DNA from: Paraburkholderia sp. C35
GTDB lineage: Bacteria; Pseudomonadota; Gammaproteobacteria; Burkholderiales; Burkholderiaceae
Length of the DNA stretch: 43,081 nt
Assembly: GCF_003121405.1 (NCBI RefSeq)
Contig: NZ_QBUY01000076.1
Location: 1 to 43,081, forward strand
Direction: 5' to 3'
Shown: positions 1 through 8,029 of the stretch, one piece after another
Position numbering within the stretch: position 1 is the stretch's first letter
How the letters are laid out: each line of letters starts with the position of its first letter
The notes under the pieces: model-generated
Database searches by the model: none
What the model saw: the letters and a program-made list of their open reading frames with translations, nothing else
Told to the model about the DNA's origin: nothing
Position numbers and translations under genes: made by a program

Positions 1-46
1 AAGGATAGGACCGGCTGGGGGCCCGCAGGCAAGTACAAGGGCTGGC

Positions 47-190
47 GGTGTTCAGCGGCTTTCTTTTGCCTACTTTTGTTTGCCGCGGCAAAGAAAAGTA
101 GGTGCTGCCCCGCACAGGGGCGACGCATGAGGAACCAGCAAGAAATCGCGGATGCCAGCCAAAAGCAAACACCAAACGCCAGCGTAAAAA
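47..190 (+). repeat. Dispersed hairpin repeat, left copy
   Basis: The core at 69-102 is a near-perfect inverted repeat of 17-nt arms with one mismatch (CCTACTTTTGTTTGCCG against CGGCAAAGAAAAGTAGG). It is followed by a GC-rich block (gccccgcacaggggc) and then a looser tail with 'gccagc' and 'caaacacc'. The same succession occurs in reverse orientation at the right end of the window. It lies just beyond the 3' end of the minus-strand pcaC gene, so it could also act as an end-of-operon hairpin. Elements of this kind are dispersed in Burkholderiaceae genomes. The outer boundaries are approximate. Confidence 0.75.
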
Positions 191-223
191 ACAAACCCAC
201 CGGCTCCGCCAGAAAAAAACCAC

Positions 224-610
224 TTACCCCTGCTCGTCCTGCTCCTTAAAAACCTTATCAGCCAGATGAAAAGCCGAGTTAGCCGCAGGCACACCACAAT
301 AAATAGCAGTCTGCAGCAACACCTCTTTAACCTGCTCGCGAGTCACCCCATTATTCCGCGCAGCGCGCAGATGCAAGGCAAGCTCTTCACTACGATTAAG
401 CGCAACCATCATCGCAATAGTCAGCAAACTACGCGTATGCCGCGGCAACCCTTCGCGAGTCCAGATCTCGCCCCACGCATACCGCGTAATGAAGTTCTGA
501 AACTCCTCAGTCACTTCCGTGCGGTTAGCAAGCGACCTGTCCACATGCGCATCGCCTAGCACCGCACGACGCACGCCCATACCCGCTTCGTATCGTTGAT
601 CGTCGTTCAT
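224..610 (-). CDS. pcaC: 4-carboxymuconolactone decarboxylase
   Basis: This 128-aa protein has the length and sequence of the small all-helical carboxymuconolactone decarboxylase family. It decarboxylates gamma-carboxymuconolactone to 3-oxoadipate enol-lactone in the cytoplasmic protocatechuate branch of the beta-ketoadipate pathway. The family core runs through the central and C-terminal parts, including 'HLRAARNNGVT' and 'YCGVPAANSAFH'. The ATG overlaps the stop codon of pcaD by four bases (ATGA), which indicates translational coupling. It is the last gene of the pcaI-J-B-D-C series. In some bacteria pcaD and pcaC are fused; here they are separate. The identification rests on both sequence and position. 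Confidence 0.93.
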   Translation of the reverse strand: MNDDQRYEAGMGVRRAVLGDAHVDRSLANRTEVTEEFQNFITRYAWGEIWTREGLPRHTRSLLTIAMMVALNRSEELALHLRAARNNGVTREQVKEVLLQTAIYCGVPAANSAFHLADKVFKEQDEQG

Positions 611-1398
611 CGCTGCCCCTTCAGGAAATCGACCACCGTCTTCGTGAACGTATCCGCCACCTCGATGTTCGAGATATGCGACGCATCCAGTTCGACATAT
701 CGCGCGCCCGGAATCGCCGCAGCCAGCTCGCGACCCTGCGCAGGCGTCGCAGCCAGATCGTGCGTGCCCGAAATTACCAGCGCCGGCGCCTTGATGCCAG
801 GCGCCTCAGGCCGCAAATCCGTTGCGTTGATCGCTTCGCAATTCAACGCGTAGCCTTCCTTGTCGGTGTGCACGAACACATCGCGGACATAGTTGAACAC
901 GAGCGGTTCGCGCGCGATGAAGTCAGCCGTGAACCAGCGCGGCAACACCGCTTCCGACAGCGCCAGCATGCCTTCCGTGCGCGCCCGCGCCGCGCGCGGC
1001 ACCCACACTTCCGGCGAACCGATGCGCGCCGCCGTATTGCACAGCACGACATGATCGATACGATCCGCGTAACGCGCGGCCAGGCCCACGCCCGTCAAAC
1101 CGCCCATCGAAATGCCGCAGAAATTCGCGCGCGCGATCTTCAGCGAGTCGAGCAGGCCGATCACGTCGCCTGTCAGTTGCTCGATCGAATACGGTCCCTT
1201 CGGCGCTTCCGAATGGCCGTGGCCACGCGTGTCGTAGCGCAGCACACGGAAGTGCTTCGCGAACTCGGCGACTTGCGCCGTCCACATCGACAGGTCCGTA
1301 CCGAGCGAATTCGACAGCACCAGCCACGGCGCATTGCCGTGACGGTCGCCGTCGATGCGGTAGTGAAGCTCGATGCCATTGACTGCGGCGTAAGGCAT
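607..1398 (-). CDS. pcaD: 3-oxoadipate enol-lactonase
   Basis: This is an alpha/beta hydrolase of 263 aa, the usual PcaD length. It hydrolyses 3-oxoadipate enol-lactone to 3-oxoadipate. The nucleophile elbow GISMGG puts the catalytic Ser at about residue 97. The acid is probably the Asp in 'SGTHDLAATP', and the His lies in 'DASHISNIE' near the C terminus. The N-terminal part carries the oxyanion-loop segment 'SNSLGTDLSMW', typical of enol-lactonases. The gene sits 21 bp after pcaB and overlaps pcaC by four bases, so it is part of the same transcription unit. The family also contains other esterases, but the context settles the function. Confidence 0.93.
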   Translation of the reverse strand: MPYAAVNGIELHYRIDGDRHGNAPWLVLSNSLGTDLSMWTAQVAEFAKHFRVLRYDTRGHGHSEAPKGPYSIEQLTGDVIGLLDSLKIARANFCGISMGGLTGVGLAARYADRIDHVVLCNTAARIGSPEVWVPRAARARTEGMLALSEAVLPRWFTADFIAREPLVFNYVRDVFVHTDKEGYALNCEAINATDLRPEAPGIKAPALVISGTHDLAATPAQGRELAAAIPGARYVELDASHISNIEVADTFTKTVVDFLKGQR

Positions 1399-1419
1399 TC
1401 CATTACTCCTGATGTTGGT

Positions 1420-2784
1420 TCACGCGTTCTTGCGCGCGGTATGAAGAGCCAGCACGGCGTCCACGAAAGCGTGCGCGCTGCCGACGTAATGCGCCGGATC
1501 GAGCAGCTTCCGAAGCTGCTCGACGGGCAGGTGTTGAGTGACGGCGGCATCGGCGGCAAGCACGTCGAATAGCGTCTTGCCGCTTCTGACCGCTTCCTTC
1601 GATGCATGCTCGACAAGATGATGCGCGTCCATCCGGCCGATCTTGTCGCCGAGCGCGAGCATCACCGCTTCGCCGAGAATCAGGCCATGCGTGACCTCGA
1701 GATTCGCCGCGAGACGCGCGACGTTCACTTCTAATCCCTGTGCTATCTGTTCGATATTCGCCAGCGCGCCGCCCGCCAGACGCGCGAGATCCGGCAGCGC
1801 GTCCCATTCGGCCTGCCAGCCGCCAAGCGCACGCTCATGCTCCTGCACCATGCCTGCGAAAACGGTCGCGACAAGACCGGGCGCACGTGCGGCTGCCGTC
1901 AGCACAGCAGCACAGCCGACCGGGTTGCGCTTGTGCGGCATCGTCGATGAACCGCCTTTGCCCGCGGCAACCGGCTCGCCGAGTTCGCCGAGTTCGGTCT
2001 GCATCTGCAGCGAGATGTCGCGCGCGATCTTGCCGAGCGTGCCGATCAGCATGCCGAAGAACGACGCCGTTTCCGCGATGCGGTCACGCTGCGTATGCCA
2101 CGGCACGGCGGGCAATTGCAGTTTCAGTTCGTCTGCCAAAGCGGCGGCAACGACTTCGCCTTTGTCGCGCAAACTCGCGAGCGTGCCCGCCGCGCCACCG
2201 AATTGCAGCACCAGCACACGCTCACGCAACGCGTCGAGCCGCTCGCGATGACGCAGCAGCGCATCGAGCCATTGCGCGAACTTCAAACCGAGTGTGATAG
2301 GCAGCGCCTGTTGCAGCCACGTGCGGCCGATCATCGGCGTCGCGCGATGCTGCTTCGCGAGTGAAGCGACTGCATCGCAGGTGGACGTCAGCGTGCCGTC
2401 GAGCAGATCGAACGTTTCGCGCAGTTGCAGCACGGTCGCCGTATCGATGATGTCCTGGCTCGTCGCGCCCCAATGGACGAATTTCGACGCTTCTGCGTCG
2501 GCGTCCTTGACGCGCGCGGTCAGTTGCTTGACAAGGGGAATGGCGAGATTGCCGCCGAGCGCGGCATCGCGTGCGAGCGCGTCGGCGTCGAGTTTTTCCG
2601 CGCGGCATGTCGCTTCGATCGCGGCCACGGCCGATTGCGGAATCACGCCGTGGATGGCCGATGCGCGCGCCAGCGCCGCTTCGACATCGAGCATCCGTTG
2701 CAGCGTCGCGCGCGGCGACCAGATGTCGTTCATCGGCTGCGTGCCGCAGATCAGGCCAGTCAAGCGTGCGCTAGCTTCTAGCAT
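1420..2784 (-). CDS. pcaB: 3-carboxy-cis,cis-muconate cycloisomerase
   Basis: This 454-aa protein belongs to the fumarase/aspartase superfamily. It lactonises 3-carboxymuconate, the product of protocatechuate 3,4-dioxygenase, to 4-carboxymuconolactone. The superfamily signature GSSTMPHKRNP is at residues 278-288, and the upstream conserved block 'HWGATSQDIIDT' is at about 104-115. The length fits bacterial PcaB. No strong ribosome-binding site precedes the chosen ATG. The gene is separated from pcaJ by about 145 bp containing a stable hairpin, while pcaD follows after 21 bp. pcaHG, which would supply its substrate, is not in this window. Confidence 0.93.
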   Translation of the reverse strand: MLEASARLTGLICGTQPMNDIWSPRATLQRMLDVEAALARASAIHGVIPQSAVAAIEATCRAEKLDADALARDAALGGNLAIPLVKQLTARVKDADAEASKFVHWGATSQDIIDTATVLQLRETFDLLDGTLTSTCDAVASLAKQHRATPMIGRTWLQQALPITLGLKFAQWLDALLRHRERLDALRERVLVLQFGGAAGTLASLRDKGEVVAAALADELKLQLPAVPWHTQRDRIAETASFFGMLIGTLGKIARDISLQMQTELGELGEPVAAGKGGSSTMPHKRNPVGCAAVLTAAARAPGLVATVFAGMVQEHERALGGWQAEWDALPDLARLAGGALANIEQIAQGLEVNVARLAANLEVTHGLILGEAVMLALGDKIGRMDAHHLVEHASKEAVRSGKTLFDVLAADAAVTQHLPVEQLRKLLDPAHYVGSAHAFVDAVLALHTARKNA

Positions 2785-2833
2785 GATGGATGTGTGCGTT
2801 GGGATGAATGCGCGTTGGGTCGCGCCTGGAAGC

Positions 2834-2870
2834 GCGCGGCGTTCGGCTTCATTGTCGCCGAACGCCGCGC
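2834..2870. repeat. Stable hairpin between pcaJ and pcaB
   Basis: A perfect 14-bp inverted repeat (GCGCGGCGTTCGGC / GCCGAACGCCGCGC) encloses a 9-nt loop in the gap between pcaJ and pcaB. No T-run follows on the minus strand, so it is not a classical intrinsic terminator. It could dampen read-through or mark an mRNA processing or stability point between the pcaIJ and pcaBDC segments. Confidence 0.6.
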
Positions 2871-2929
2871 CGAGGTCACGCGCGCCGTTGCGCGCGTGTC
2901 GGCTGTCAGATGCCGTGGCTCTGCAACCC

Positions 2930-3589
2930 TTAAGCCGCGCGAGCCTGCTGCGTGCCGTCGATCAGCGCGACGCCCGTCAGCTTTTCCAGTTCGGCGAAGT
3001 CGATATCCGAGAAGATTTCGCGCACGACGAGGCCGTCCTTCGTCACGTCGATCATCGCGAGGTCCGTGTAGATGCGGTCCACGCAGCCGACGCCCGTCAC
3101 CGGGTACGAGCAATCGGCGACGATCTTGCTTTCGCCCTGCTTCGTCAGATGTTCCATCATCACGAACACCTGCTTTGCGCCGATGGCCAGATCCATCGCG
3201 CCGCCAACGGCCGGAATCGCATCCGGCGCGCCCGTGTGCCAGTTCGCCAGATCGCCCTTCGACGACACCTGGAACGCGCCCAGCACGCAGTAGTCGAGAT
3301 GGCCGCCGCGCATCATCGCGAACGAATCGGAATGGTGGAAGAACGCGCCGCCCGTCAGCAGCGTGACGTGCTGCTTGCCGGCGTTGATCAGTTCGTCGTC
3401 TTCCTCGCCTTTGGCGGGCGCCGGGCCCATGCCGAGCAGGCCGTTTTCGCTGTGCAGGAAGATTTCCTTGTTGGCGTCGAGGTGATTCGCCACCAGCGTC
3501 GGCACGCCGATGCCGAGGTTCACGTAAGCGCCTTCAGGAATGTCCTGCGCGACGCGCTTTGCCATTTCATCGCGGGTCAGTTTTTTCAT
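2930..3589 (-). CDS. pcaJ: 3-oxoadipate CoA-transferase, beta subunit
   Basis: This is a family I CoA-transferase beta subunit of 219 aa. With PcaI it moves CoA from succinyl-CoA to 3-oxoadipate. The catalytic glutamate is in the conserved 'HSENGLLGMG' block at about residue 48. The glycine-rich stretch 'GIGVPTLVANHL' lies near the N terminus and 'GGHLDYCVLGAFQV' in the middle. A GGAGAC ribosome-binding site precedes the ATG, and the gap to the pcaI stop is 11 bp, so the two subunits are cotranscribed. The family also includes acetoacetate (Sco/Ato) transferases, but the pca neighbours favour 3-oxoadipate as substrate. Confidence 0.92.
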   Translation of the reverse strand: MKKLTRDEMAKRVAQDIPEGAYVNLGIGVPTLVANHLDANKEIFLHSENGLLGMGPAPAKGEEDDELINAGKQHVTLLTGGAFFHHSDSFAMMRGGHLDYCVLGAFQVSSKGDLANWHTGAPDAIPAVGGAMDLAIGAKQVFVMMEHLTKQGESKIVADCSYPVTGVGCVDRIYTDLAMIDVTKDGLVVREIFSDIDFAELEKLTGVALIDGTQQARAA

Positions 3590-3600
3590 GTCAGGTCTCC

Positions 3601-4302
3601 TCAGGCGGCTTGTTCGGGGCGTTGCGCTTGATGCGCGGCCTGCGGCACTTCGACGATGCGCTGCACGAAGATGCCCGGCGTCACGATCACTTCGGGGTCG
3701 AGCGCGCCGAGCGGCACGACTTCCGACACCTGCACGATGGCCGTCTTCGCCGCGCTCGCCATGATCGGGCCGAAGTTGCGCGCTGTCTTGCGATACACCA
3801 GATTGCCCCAGCGGTCGCCCTTGTACGCCTTGATCAGCGCGAAGTCGGCGTGCAGCGGCGCTTCCAGCACGTAGTGCTTGCCGTCGATCTCACGCGTTTC
3901 CTTGCCTTCGGCCAGCTTCGTGCCGTAACCCGTCGGCGTGAAGAAGCCGCCGATGCCCGCGCCCGCCGCACGGATACGCTCGGCCAGATTGCCCTGCGGC
4001 ACGAGTTCCAGTTCGATTTCGCCGGCGCGATAGAGCGCGTCGAACACGTACGAATCGGTCTGACGCGGGAACGAGCAGATGATCTTGCGCACGCGCTTCG
4101 CGTTGAGCAGCGCGGCGAGGCCCGTGTCGCCGTTACCGGCGTTGTTGTTGACGATGGTGAGTTCTTTGGCGCCCTGTTCGATGAGTGCATCGATCAGTTC
4201 GGACGGCATGCCCGCCGTGCCGAAACCGCCAATCATGACGGTCGCGCCGTCCTGCACGTCGGCGACTGCCGACTGGAGTGACTCGAAAATCTTGTTGATC
4301 AT
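3601..4302 (-). CDS. pcaI: 3-oxoadipate CoA-transferase, alpha subunit
   Basis: This is the alpha subunit of the 3-oxoadipate:succinyl-CoA transferase, 233 aa from the chosen start. The frame is open further upstream to 4422, but the ATG at 4302 is preceded by AGAGGA at good spacing and begins the typical N terminus (MINKIFESLQ), so I used it. The glycine-rich CoA-binding segment 'GGFGTAGMPSELID' is at about residues 26-39. pcaJ follows directly. A promoter-like sequence (4535-4564) and an inverted repeat (4511-4523) lie 210-260 bp upstream and make this the likely first gene of pcaIJBDC. Confidence 0.92.
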   Translation of the reverse strand: MINKIFESLQSAVADVQDGATVMIGGFGTAGMPSELIDALIEQGAKELTIVNNNAGNGDTGLAALLNAKRVRKIICSFPRQTDSYVFDALYRAGEIELELVPQGNLAERIRAAGAGIGGFFTPTGYGTKLAEGKETREIDGKHYVLEAPLHADFALIKAYKGDRWGNLVYRKTARNFGPIMASAAKTAIVQVSEVVPLGALDPEVIVTPGIFVQRIVEVPQAAHQAQRPEQAA

Positions 4303-4510
4303 GTCGAATATCCTCTGGAACGCGTCGTTTCCGCGCCGCACGACCCGCCGTTTCATCGACGGATGCGCGCCGGACGGTCTCCACGTCCGCTTTCGTCCTT
4401 CAAAGCCTGCTGACGACGGCATGCAGACCTGCTGCAGGCCGCATGTGTTTGGTTCACGTTTCGAATCGCATCACCTCAGAACCGTTAAAAGTTCTTTACG
4501 CGAACACTGT

Positions 4511-4523
4511 TTCGTTTAGCGAA
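4511..4523. promoter_or_regulatory. Candidate operator upstream of pcaI
   Basis: TTCG-TTTAG-CGAA is a perfect short dyad. A further half-site (gcgaac, ending at 4505) lies just upstream, giving three phased half-sites over about 25 bp. It lies just downstream of the predicted transcription start of the promoter at 4535-4564. IclR-type PcaR or PobR regulators bind sites of this general type, but no such regulator is in the window. The assignment is an inference. Confidence 0.35.
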
Positions 4524-4534
4524 CGTACCGGCGC

Positions 4535-4564
4535 ATTATGGTTTGCGTACGCATCACTTGTCAA
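4535..4564 (-). promoter_or_regulatory. Candidate sigma-70 promoter of pcaIJBDC
   Basis: On the minus strand TTGACA (4564-4559) is followed after 18 bp by CATAAT (4540-4535). The -35 box is perfect and the -10 box matches at five of six positions. It reads toward pcaI with a predicted leader of about 230 nt. Confidence 0.5.
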
Positions 4565-4605
4565 GGCAAGGGATTCGTGGTTTGCCCTGGCGTTATTCGT
4601 AAGCT

Positions 4606-4638
4606 GCCGGGCGCTGTTCACGTGCTGCCGCGCCCGGC
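4606..4638 (-). terminator. Hairpin after pobA
   Basis: A 9-bp GC-rich inverted repeat (GCCGGGCGC / GCGCCCGGC, 15-nt loop) begins about 20 bp beyond the pobA stop. There is no U-tract, so it may be a weak or factor-assisted terminator. Together with the pcaI promoter and operator candidates it accounts for most of the 354-bp gap between pobA and pcaI; I see no gene there. Confidence 0.4.
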
Positions 4639-4656
4639 GACCGGTTAGTCGAACAG

Positions 4657-5835
4657 TCAGTCGTGAAACGGCAGCCCGACATAATTCTCTGCCAGCATCC
4701 GCGCCGCTGCATCGGAGCGCGCGACGTAGCGCAATTCGGAAAGCTTCAGGCGATTGACGAACGGCGTGTCGTCGAATGAAGGATGCAGCATGTTCGTCAT
4801 GAAGTATGAGAAATGCTCGGCGCGCCATATGCGCTCGAGACAGGTCGCCGAGTAAGCCGCGAGCAGGTCGTCGCGCCCTTCCCGATAGCGCGCGGCGAGC
4901 GCCTTCGACAGCACACGCACGTCGGCGACGGCCAGGTTCATGCCTTTTGCGCCCGTCGGCGGCACGATGTGCGCGGCGTCGCCGGCAAGAAAAAGGCGAC
5001 CGTACTGCATCGGCTCGCATACGAAGCTGCGCATCGGCGTCACGCCCTTTTGCGTGATCTCGCCGATGGCAGGCAGCCAGCCGTCGTCGTTTTCGAAGCG
5101 CGCGTGAAGCTCGGCCCAGATGCGTTCATCGGACCACAACGCAAGATTTTCGTCGGGACGGCATTGCAGATAGAGACGCGTCACTTCCGGCGACCGCATG
5201 CTGAACAGCGCAAAGCCGCGCTCGTGATGCGCGTAGACCAGTTCCTCGCAGGTCGGGGCGGCGTCGGCCAGTATGCCGAGCCATGCATACGGATAGACGC
5301 GTTCGAAGGTTTGCAGCGCATCAGCAGGGATGGAATCGCGCGCGATGCCGTGAAAGCCGTCGCAGCCCGCCACATAGTCGCAATCGATACGCTGCACTGC
5401 GCCATCGTGCGTGAATCGAACCGAGGGGTGTTCGGTGCCCAGATCGTGAAGCGAGACTTCGGAGACATTGAAATAGAGCGGCTGCTGGTGCCCAACCGCT
5501 GACGCGATCATGTCGCACACCACTTCATGCTGGCCATACACCGTGATCGCGCGCCCACCTGTCAACGCGCTCAGATCGATGCGATGCCGCTTGTGCTCAA
5601 ACAGCAACTCGATGCCGTGATGTACCAGACCTTCACGCTGCATTCGCTCGCCCAGACCAGCCTCGATGAGCGTATCGACGGTGCCTTGTTCCAGTACGCC
5701 GGCGCGAACTCGCTGCTCGCAGTATTCGCGCGACCGGCTCTCCAGCACCACCGATTCGACACCCGCCAGCCGCAGCAGATGCGACAGCAGCAGACCGGCC
5801 GGACCCGCGCCAACAATGGCTACCTGAGTGCGCAT
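4657..5835 (-). CDS. pobA: 4-hydroxybenzoate 3-monooxygenase
   Basis: This is a flavin-dependent para-hydroxybenzoate hydroxylase of 392 aa, the canonical length. It hydroxylates 4-hydroxybenzoate to protocatechuate with NAD(P)H and O2. The FAD-binding GAGPAG motif is at residues 9-14. The DG motif 'VAGCDGFHG' lies near 155, and the second FAD motif 'LAGDAAHIVPPTGAKG' is in the C-terminal half. A GGAGAC ribosome-binding site precedes the ATG. It is followed by pcaIJBDC on the same strand and is divergent from a LysR regulator, so it feeds the adjacent lower pathway. I am confident of the function. Confidence 0.95.
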   Translation of the reverse strand: MRTQVAIVGAGPAGLLLSHLLRLAGVESVVLESRSREYCEQRVRAGVLEQGTVDTLIEAGLGERMQREGLVHHGIELLFEHKRHRIDLSALTGGRAITVYGQHEVVCDMIASAVGHQQPLYFNVSEVSLHDLGTEHPSVRFTHDGAVQRIDCDYVAGCDGFHGIARDSIPADALQTFERVYPYAWLGILADAAPTCEELVYAHHERGFALFSMRSPEVTRLYLQCRPDENLALWSDERIWAELHARFENDDGWLPAIGEITQKGVTPMRSFVCEPMQYGRLFLAGDAAHIVPPTGAKGMNLAVADVRVLSKALAARYREGRDDLLAAYSATCLERIWRAEHFSYFMTNMLHPSFDDTPFVNRLKLSELRYVARSDAAARMLAENYVGLPFHD

Positions 5836-5921
5836 CGTTTGTCTCCGAAGTGCCTGTTCGGCTTGTCAGGCCATTCTCGGCGCTTTCCCGAATATGCGAC
5901 AACGCGATTTTTAGGATAGGT

Positions 5922-5942
5922 TGTATACGAAATTTCGATACA
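5922..5942. promoter_or_regulatory. Candidate LysR-regulator binding palindrome
   Basis: TGTAT-A-CGAAATTTCG-ATACA contains a perfect 10-bp core palindrome (5928-5937) flanked by matching TGTAT/ATACA arms with one extra base. It lies in the 152-bp divergent region between pobA and the LysR gene, 46-66 bp upstream of the regulator's start. This is where a LysR protein would bind to control the divergent gene and itself. Confidence 0.5.
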
Positions 5943-5987
5943 GCGTAGGCACCTTTGCACCCGTTGCCCGCGCGCCAAACACCCAGC

Positions 5988-6911
5988 ATGGCCGAACTCG
6001 ATCTCAACCTGATTCCCTACCTCGTCGCGCTCGAAGACATGCGCAACGTGAGCCGCGCCGCCGAACGTCTCGGTGTGAGCCAGCCGCGCGTGAGCACCGC
6101 ACTCGGCAAACTGCGCGAGTATTTCGACGATCCGCTGTTCGTGCGCACCTCGCGCGGCATGGAACCGACGCCGCGCGCGCTCGCATTGATTCCCGCTGCC
6201 CGTGAGGCGCTCGCACGCATCGAGAAAGGCATGCTCGAATCGCAGGACTTCGATCCCGCGACTTCGACGCATACCTTTTCGCTGGCGTTATCCGATGTCG
6301 GCGAGATCGTGTTTCTGCCGCGCCTGTTGCAGCTATTCGCGAAGCGAGCGCCGCATGCGAACCTGCGCTCGGTCTCGTTGCCGCCTGCGCATGTCGAACG
6401 CGGTCTGGAATCAGGCGATATCGATCTCGCCGTCGGCTATTTTCCCGATCTTTCCGGCAACAACTTCTTTCAGCAGCGTCTGTTCACGCACCGCTTCATC
6501 TGTTTGATGCGCAGCGATCATCCTCTCGCCGGCACGCCGATGACGCTCGACCAGTTCATTGGCCTCGGGCATGCCGTCGTGCGCGCCGAAGGCCGCAGCC
6601 AGGAAGTGCTCGAACAGTTTCTGGAGAAGAAGCGGATTCGCCGCCGTGCCGTGCTGGAGACGCCGCATTTCATGAGCCTGCCGTTCATTCTCGCCCGCAC
6701 CGATCTGATCGCGACGGTGCCGCATGCGATCGGCTTTGCGTACGTGTCGGAACATGCGTCGATCACTCTGGTCGAACCGCCTTTGCCACTGCCGCGCTTC
6801 GACTTGCGCCAGCACTGGCATCGCAAGTTCCATAACGATCCGCGCGCAAGCTGGCTGCGCAGCGTTGTTGCAGAATTGTTCAATGATGCGAAGGACGAGT
6901 GGCCCAGGTAA
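5988..6911 (+). CDS. LysR-type regulator, probably of pobA
   Basis: This 307-aa LysR-family regulator has an N-terminal winged helix-turn-helix (about residues 8-65, with 'NVSRAAERLGVSQPRVSTAL') and a C-terminal co-inducer domain. The HTH resembles the NodD/NahR-like branch. I chose the ATG at 5988 because it begins the conserved 'LNLIPYLVALEDM' region; the frame is open from 5955, and neither start has a clear ribosome-binding site. It is divergent from pobA across a gap with a strong palindrome, so it probably activates pobA in response to 4-hydroxybenzoate. Well-studied pobA regulators are AraC- or IclR-type, so the specificity is inferred from position. Confidence 0.85.
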   Translation: MAELDLNLIPYLVALEDMRNVSRAAERLGVSQPRVSTALGKLREYFDDPLFVRTSRGMEPTPRALALIPAAREALARIEKGMLESQDFDPATSTHTFSLALSDVGEIVFLPRLLQLFAKRAPHANLRSVSLPPAHVERGLESGDIDLAVGYFPDLSGNNFFQQRLFTHRFICLMRSDHPLAGTPMTLDQFIGLGHAVVRAEGRSQEVLEQFLEKKRIRRRAVLETPHFMSLPFILARTDLIATVPHAIGFAYVSEHASITLVEPPLPLPRFDLRQHWHRKFHNDPRASWLRSVVAELFNDAKDEWPR

Positions 6912-7029
6912 TGCCCGTCTGCGCTTGCTGCGCATATCCCTGTTGGGCGTAGGGCCGCGAAACATGGAACAATGCGATGGAACCATGACGCAACGTGCGA
7001 TGCGCGTATCACTGTAACTGGAGCGAAGG

Positions 7030-7659
7030 ATGACTACCAAGAAAACAACGCCCGCCGACGCACCCGGCCGGCCGTCCCGCGAAGAAGCCGAAGAAGCCGT
7101 GCGCACCCTCCTGCGCTGGGCCGGCGATAACCCTCAGCGCGAAGGGCTGATCGACACGCCCGCGCGCGTGGTCCGAGCGTACGAAGAATTTTTCGCGGGC
7201 TACACCGTCGAGCCGCGCGAGATCCTGGCCCGCACGTTCTCCGAAGTGGACGGCTACGACGAAATGATCGTGCTGAAGGACATCCGCTTCGAAAGCTACT
7301 GCGAGCATCATATGGTGCCGATCATCGGGCGTGCGCATGTGGCGTATCTGCCGGAGCATCGCGTGGTGGGCATTTCGAAGCTTGCACGGCTGGTCGATGC
7401 CTTTGCCAAGCGTCTGCAGATTCAGGAAAAGATGACCGTGCAGATCGCCGATACGCTCAACGAAGTATTGCAGCCCAAAGGCGTCGGCGTGATTCTGGAA
7501 GCGTCGCATCAATGCATGTCGACGCGCGGCGTGCACAAGGCAGGCGTCGAGATGGTGACGTCGCGCATGCTCGGCACGTTCCGCTCGGATCCGTCCACAC
7601 GCCGCGAGTTTTTGTCGATCGTCCATAGCCCGACGTCTGTCAGCGTCGCGAATACCTGA
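7030..7659 (+). CDS. folE: GTP cyclohydrolase I (FolE, type IA)
   Basis: This 209-aa protein converts GTP to 7,8-dihydroneopterin triphosphate, the first step of tetrahydrofolate or tetrahydrobiopterin synthesis. The zinc ligands are visible as Cys91 and His94 in 'YCEHHMVPI' and Cys162 in 'SHQCMSTRGV', so it is a zinc-dependent type IA enzyme. The N-terminal extension of about 20 residues is Pro/Thr-rich and likely disordered. GGAGCGAAGG lies just before the ATG. It is unrelated to the pca genes upstream and appears to be a single transcription unit ending at a GC-rich hairpin. It could be a second folE copy; that cannot be judged from this window. Confidence 0.95.
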   Translation: MTTKKTTPADAPGRPSREEAEEAVRTLLRWAGDNPQREGLIDTPARVVRAYEEFFAGYTVEPREILARTFSEVDGYDEMIVLKDIRFESYCEHHMVPIIGRAHVAYLPEHRVVGISKLARLVDAFAKRLQIQEKMTVQIADTLNEVLQPKGVGVILEASHQCMSTRGVHKAGVEMVTSRMLGTFRSDPSTRREFLSIVHSPTSVSVANT

Positions 7660-7668
7660 TCAATCGAT

Positions 7669-7708
7669 AGCGGGCCTTTCAACGCGCCATTCAGCGCGAA
7701 GGCCCGCT
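7669..7708 (+). terminator. Hairpin downstream of folE
   Basis: A 10-bp stem (AGCGGGCCTT / AAGGCCCGCT) begins 9 bp after the folE stop. The loop contains a further possible CGCG/CGCG pairing. There is no clear T-run after it, so termination strength is uncertain. Confidence 0.45.
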
Positions 7709-7746
7709 TCCGGCGCGCGCCGTCGTGTCGGCGCCATGCGCATCGC

Positions 7747-7923
7747 TCAAAGCCTCATTACACCCGTCACGGTGATGTGCTCGCCCGGATAGCGCACTCT
7801 AAGAATTGGCCAGGCGTCCTGGATCGCGGCATCGCCCGAGACTGCCGCGACGCGTATCGTGGCGAGAACCGGACGCGTGGACATCGCGCGTTGGTGCGTG
7901 TATTGAACGACATACTTGTTCAT
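7747..7923 (-). CDS. Small hypothetical protein (58 aa)
   Basis: This is a 58-codon open frame starting MNKYVVQYTH and ending TGVMRL. It has a good GGAG ribosome-binding site six bases before the ATG and G/C-biased third positions. It contains no obvious signal peptide or membrane segment; the composition is mixed, with alternating hydrophobic residues ('RPVLATIRVAAV') suggesting a small beta-rich fold. It lies alone in the 417-bp gap between folE and the EamA transporter, convergent with folE. An AT-rich stretch with an inverted repeat lies upstream (8030-8046). I do not recognise the family. Coding is supported by the ribosome-binding site and codon use only. Confidence 0.55.
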   Translation of the reverse strand: MNKYVVQYTHQRAMSTRPVLATIRVAAVSGDAAIQDAWPILRVRYPGEHITVTGVMRL

Positions 7924-8029
7924 CTTTGCTCCGCTTCGTTATTCGAGTCGCCATCGCCATCGCGAACATGGCTGAGAACTCGTTACGATGCCGCAGAGAT
8001 CATCTCAAAACAAGATTAGTTATTCTTAT

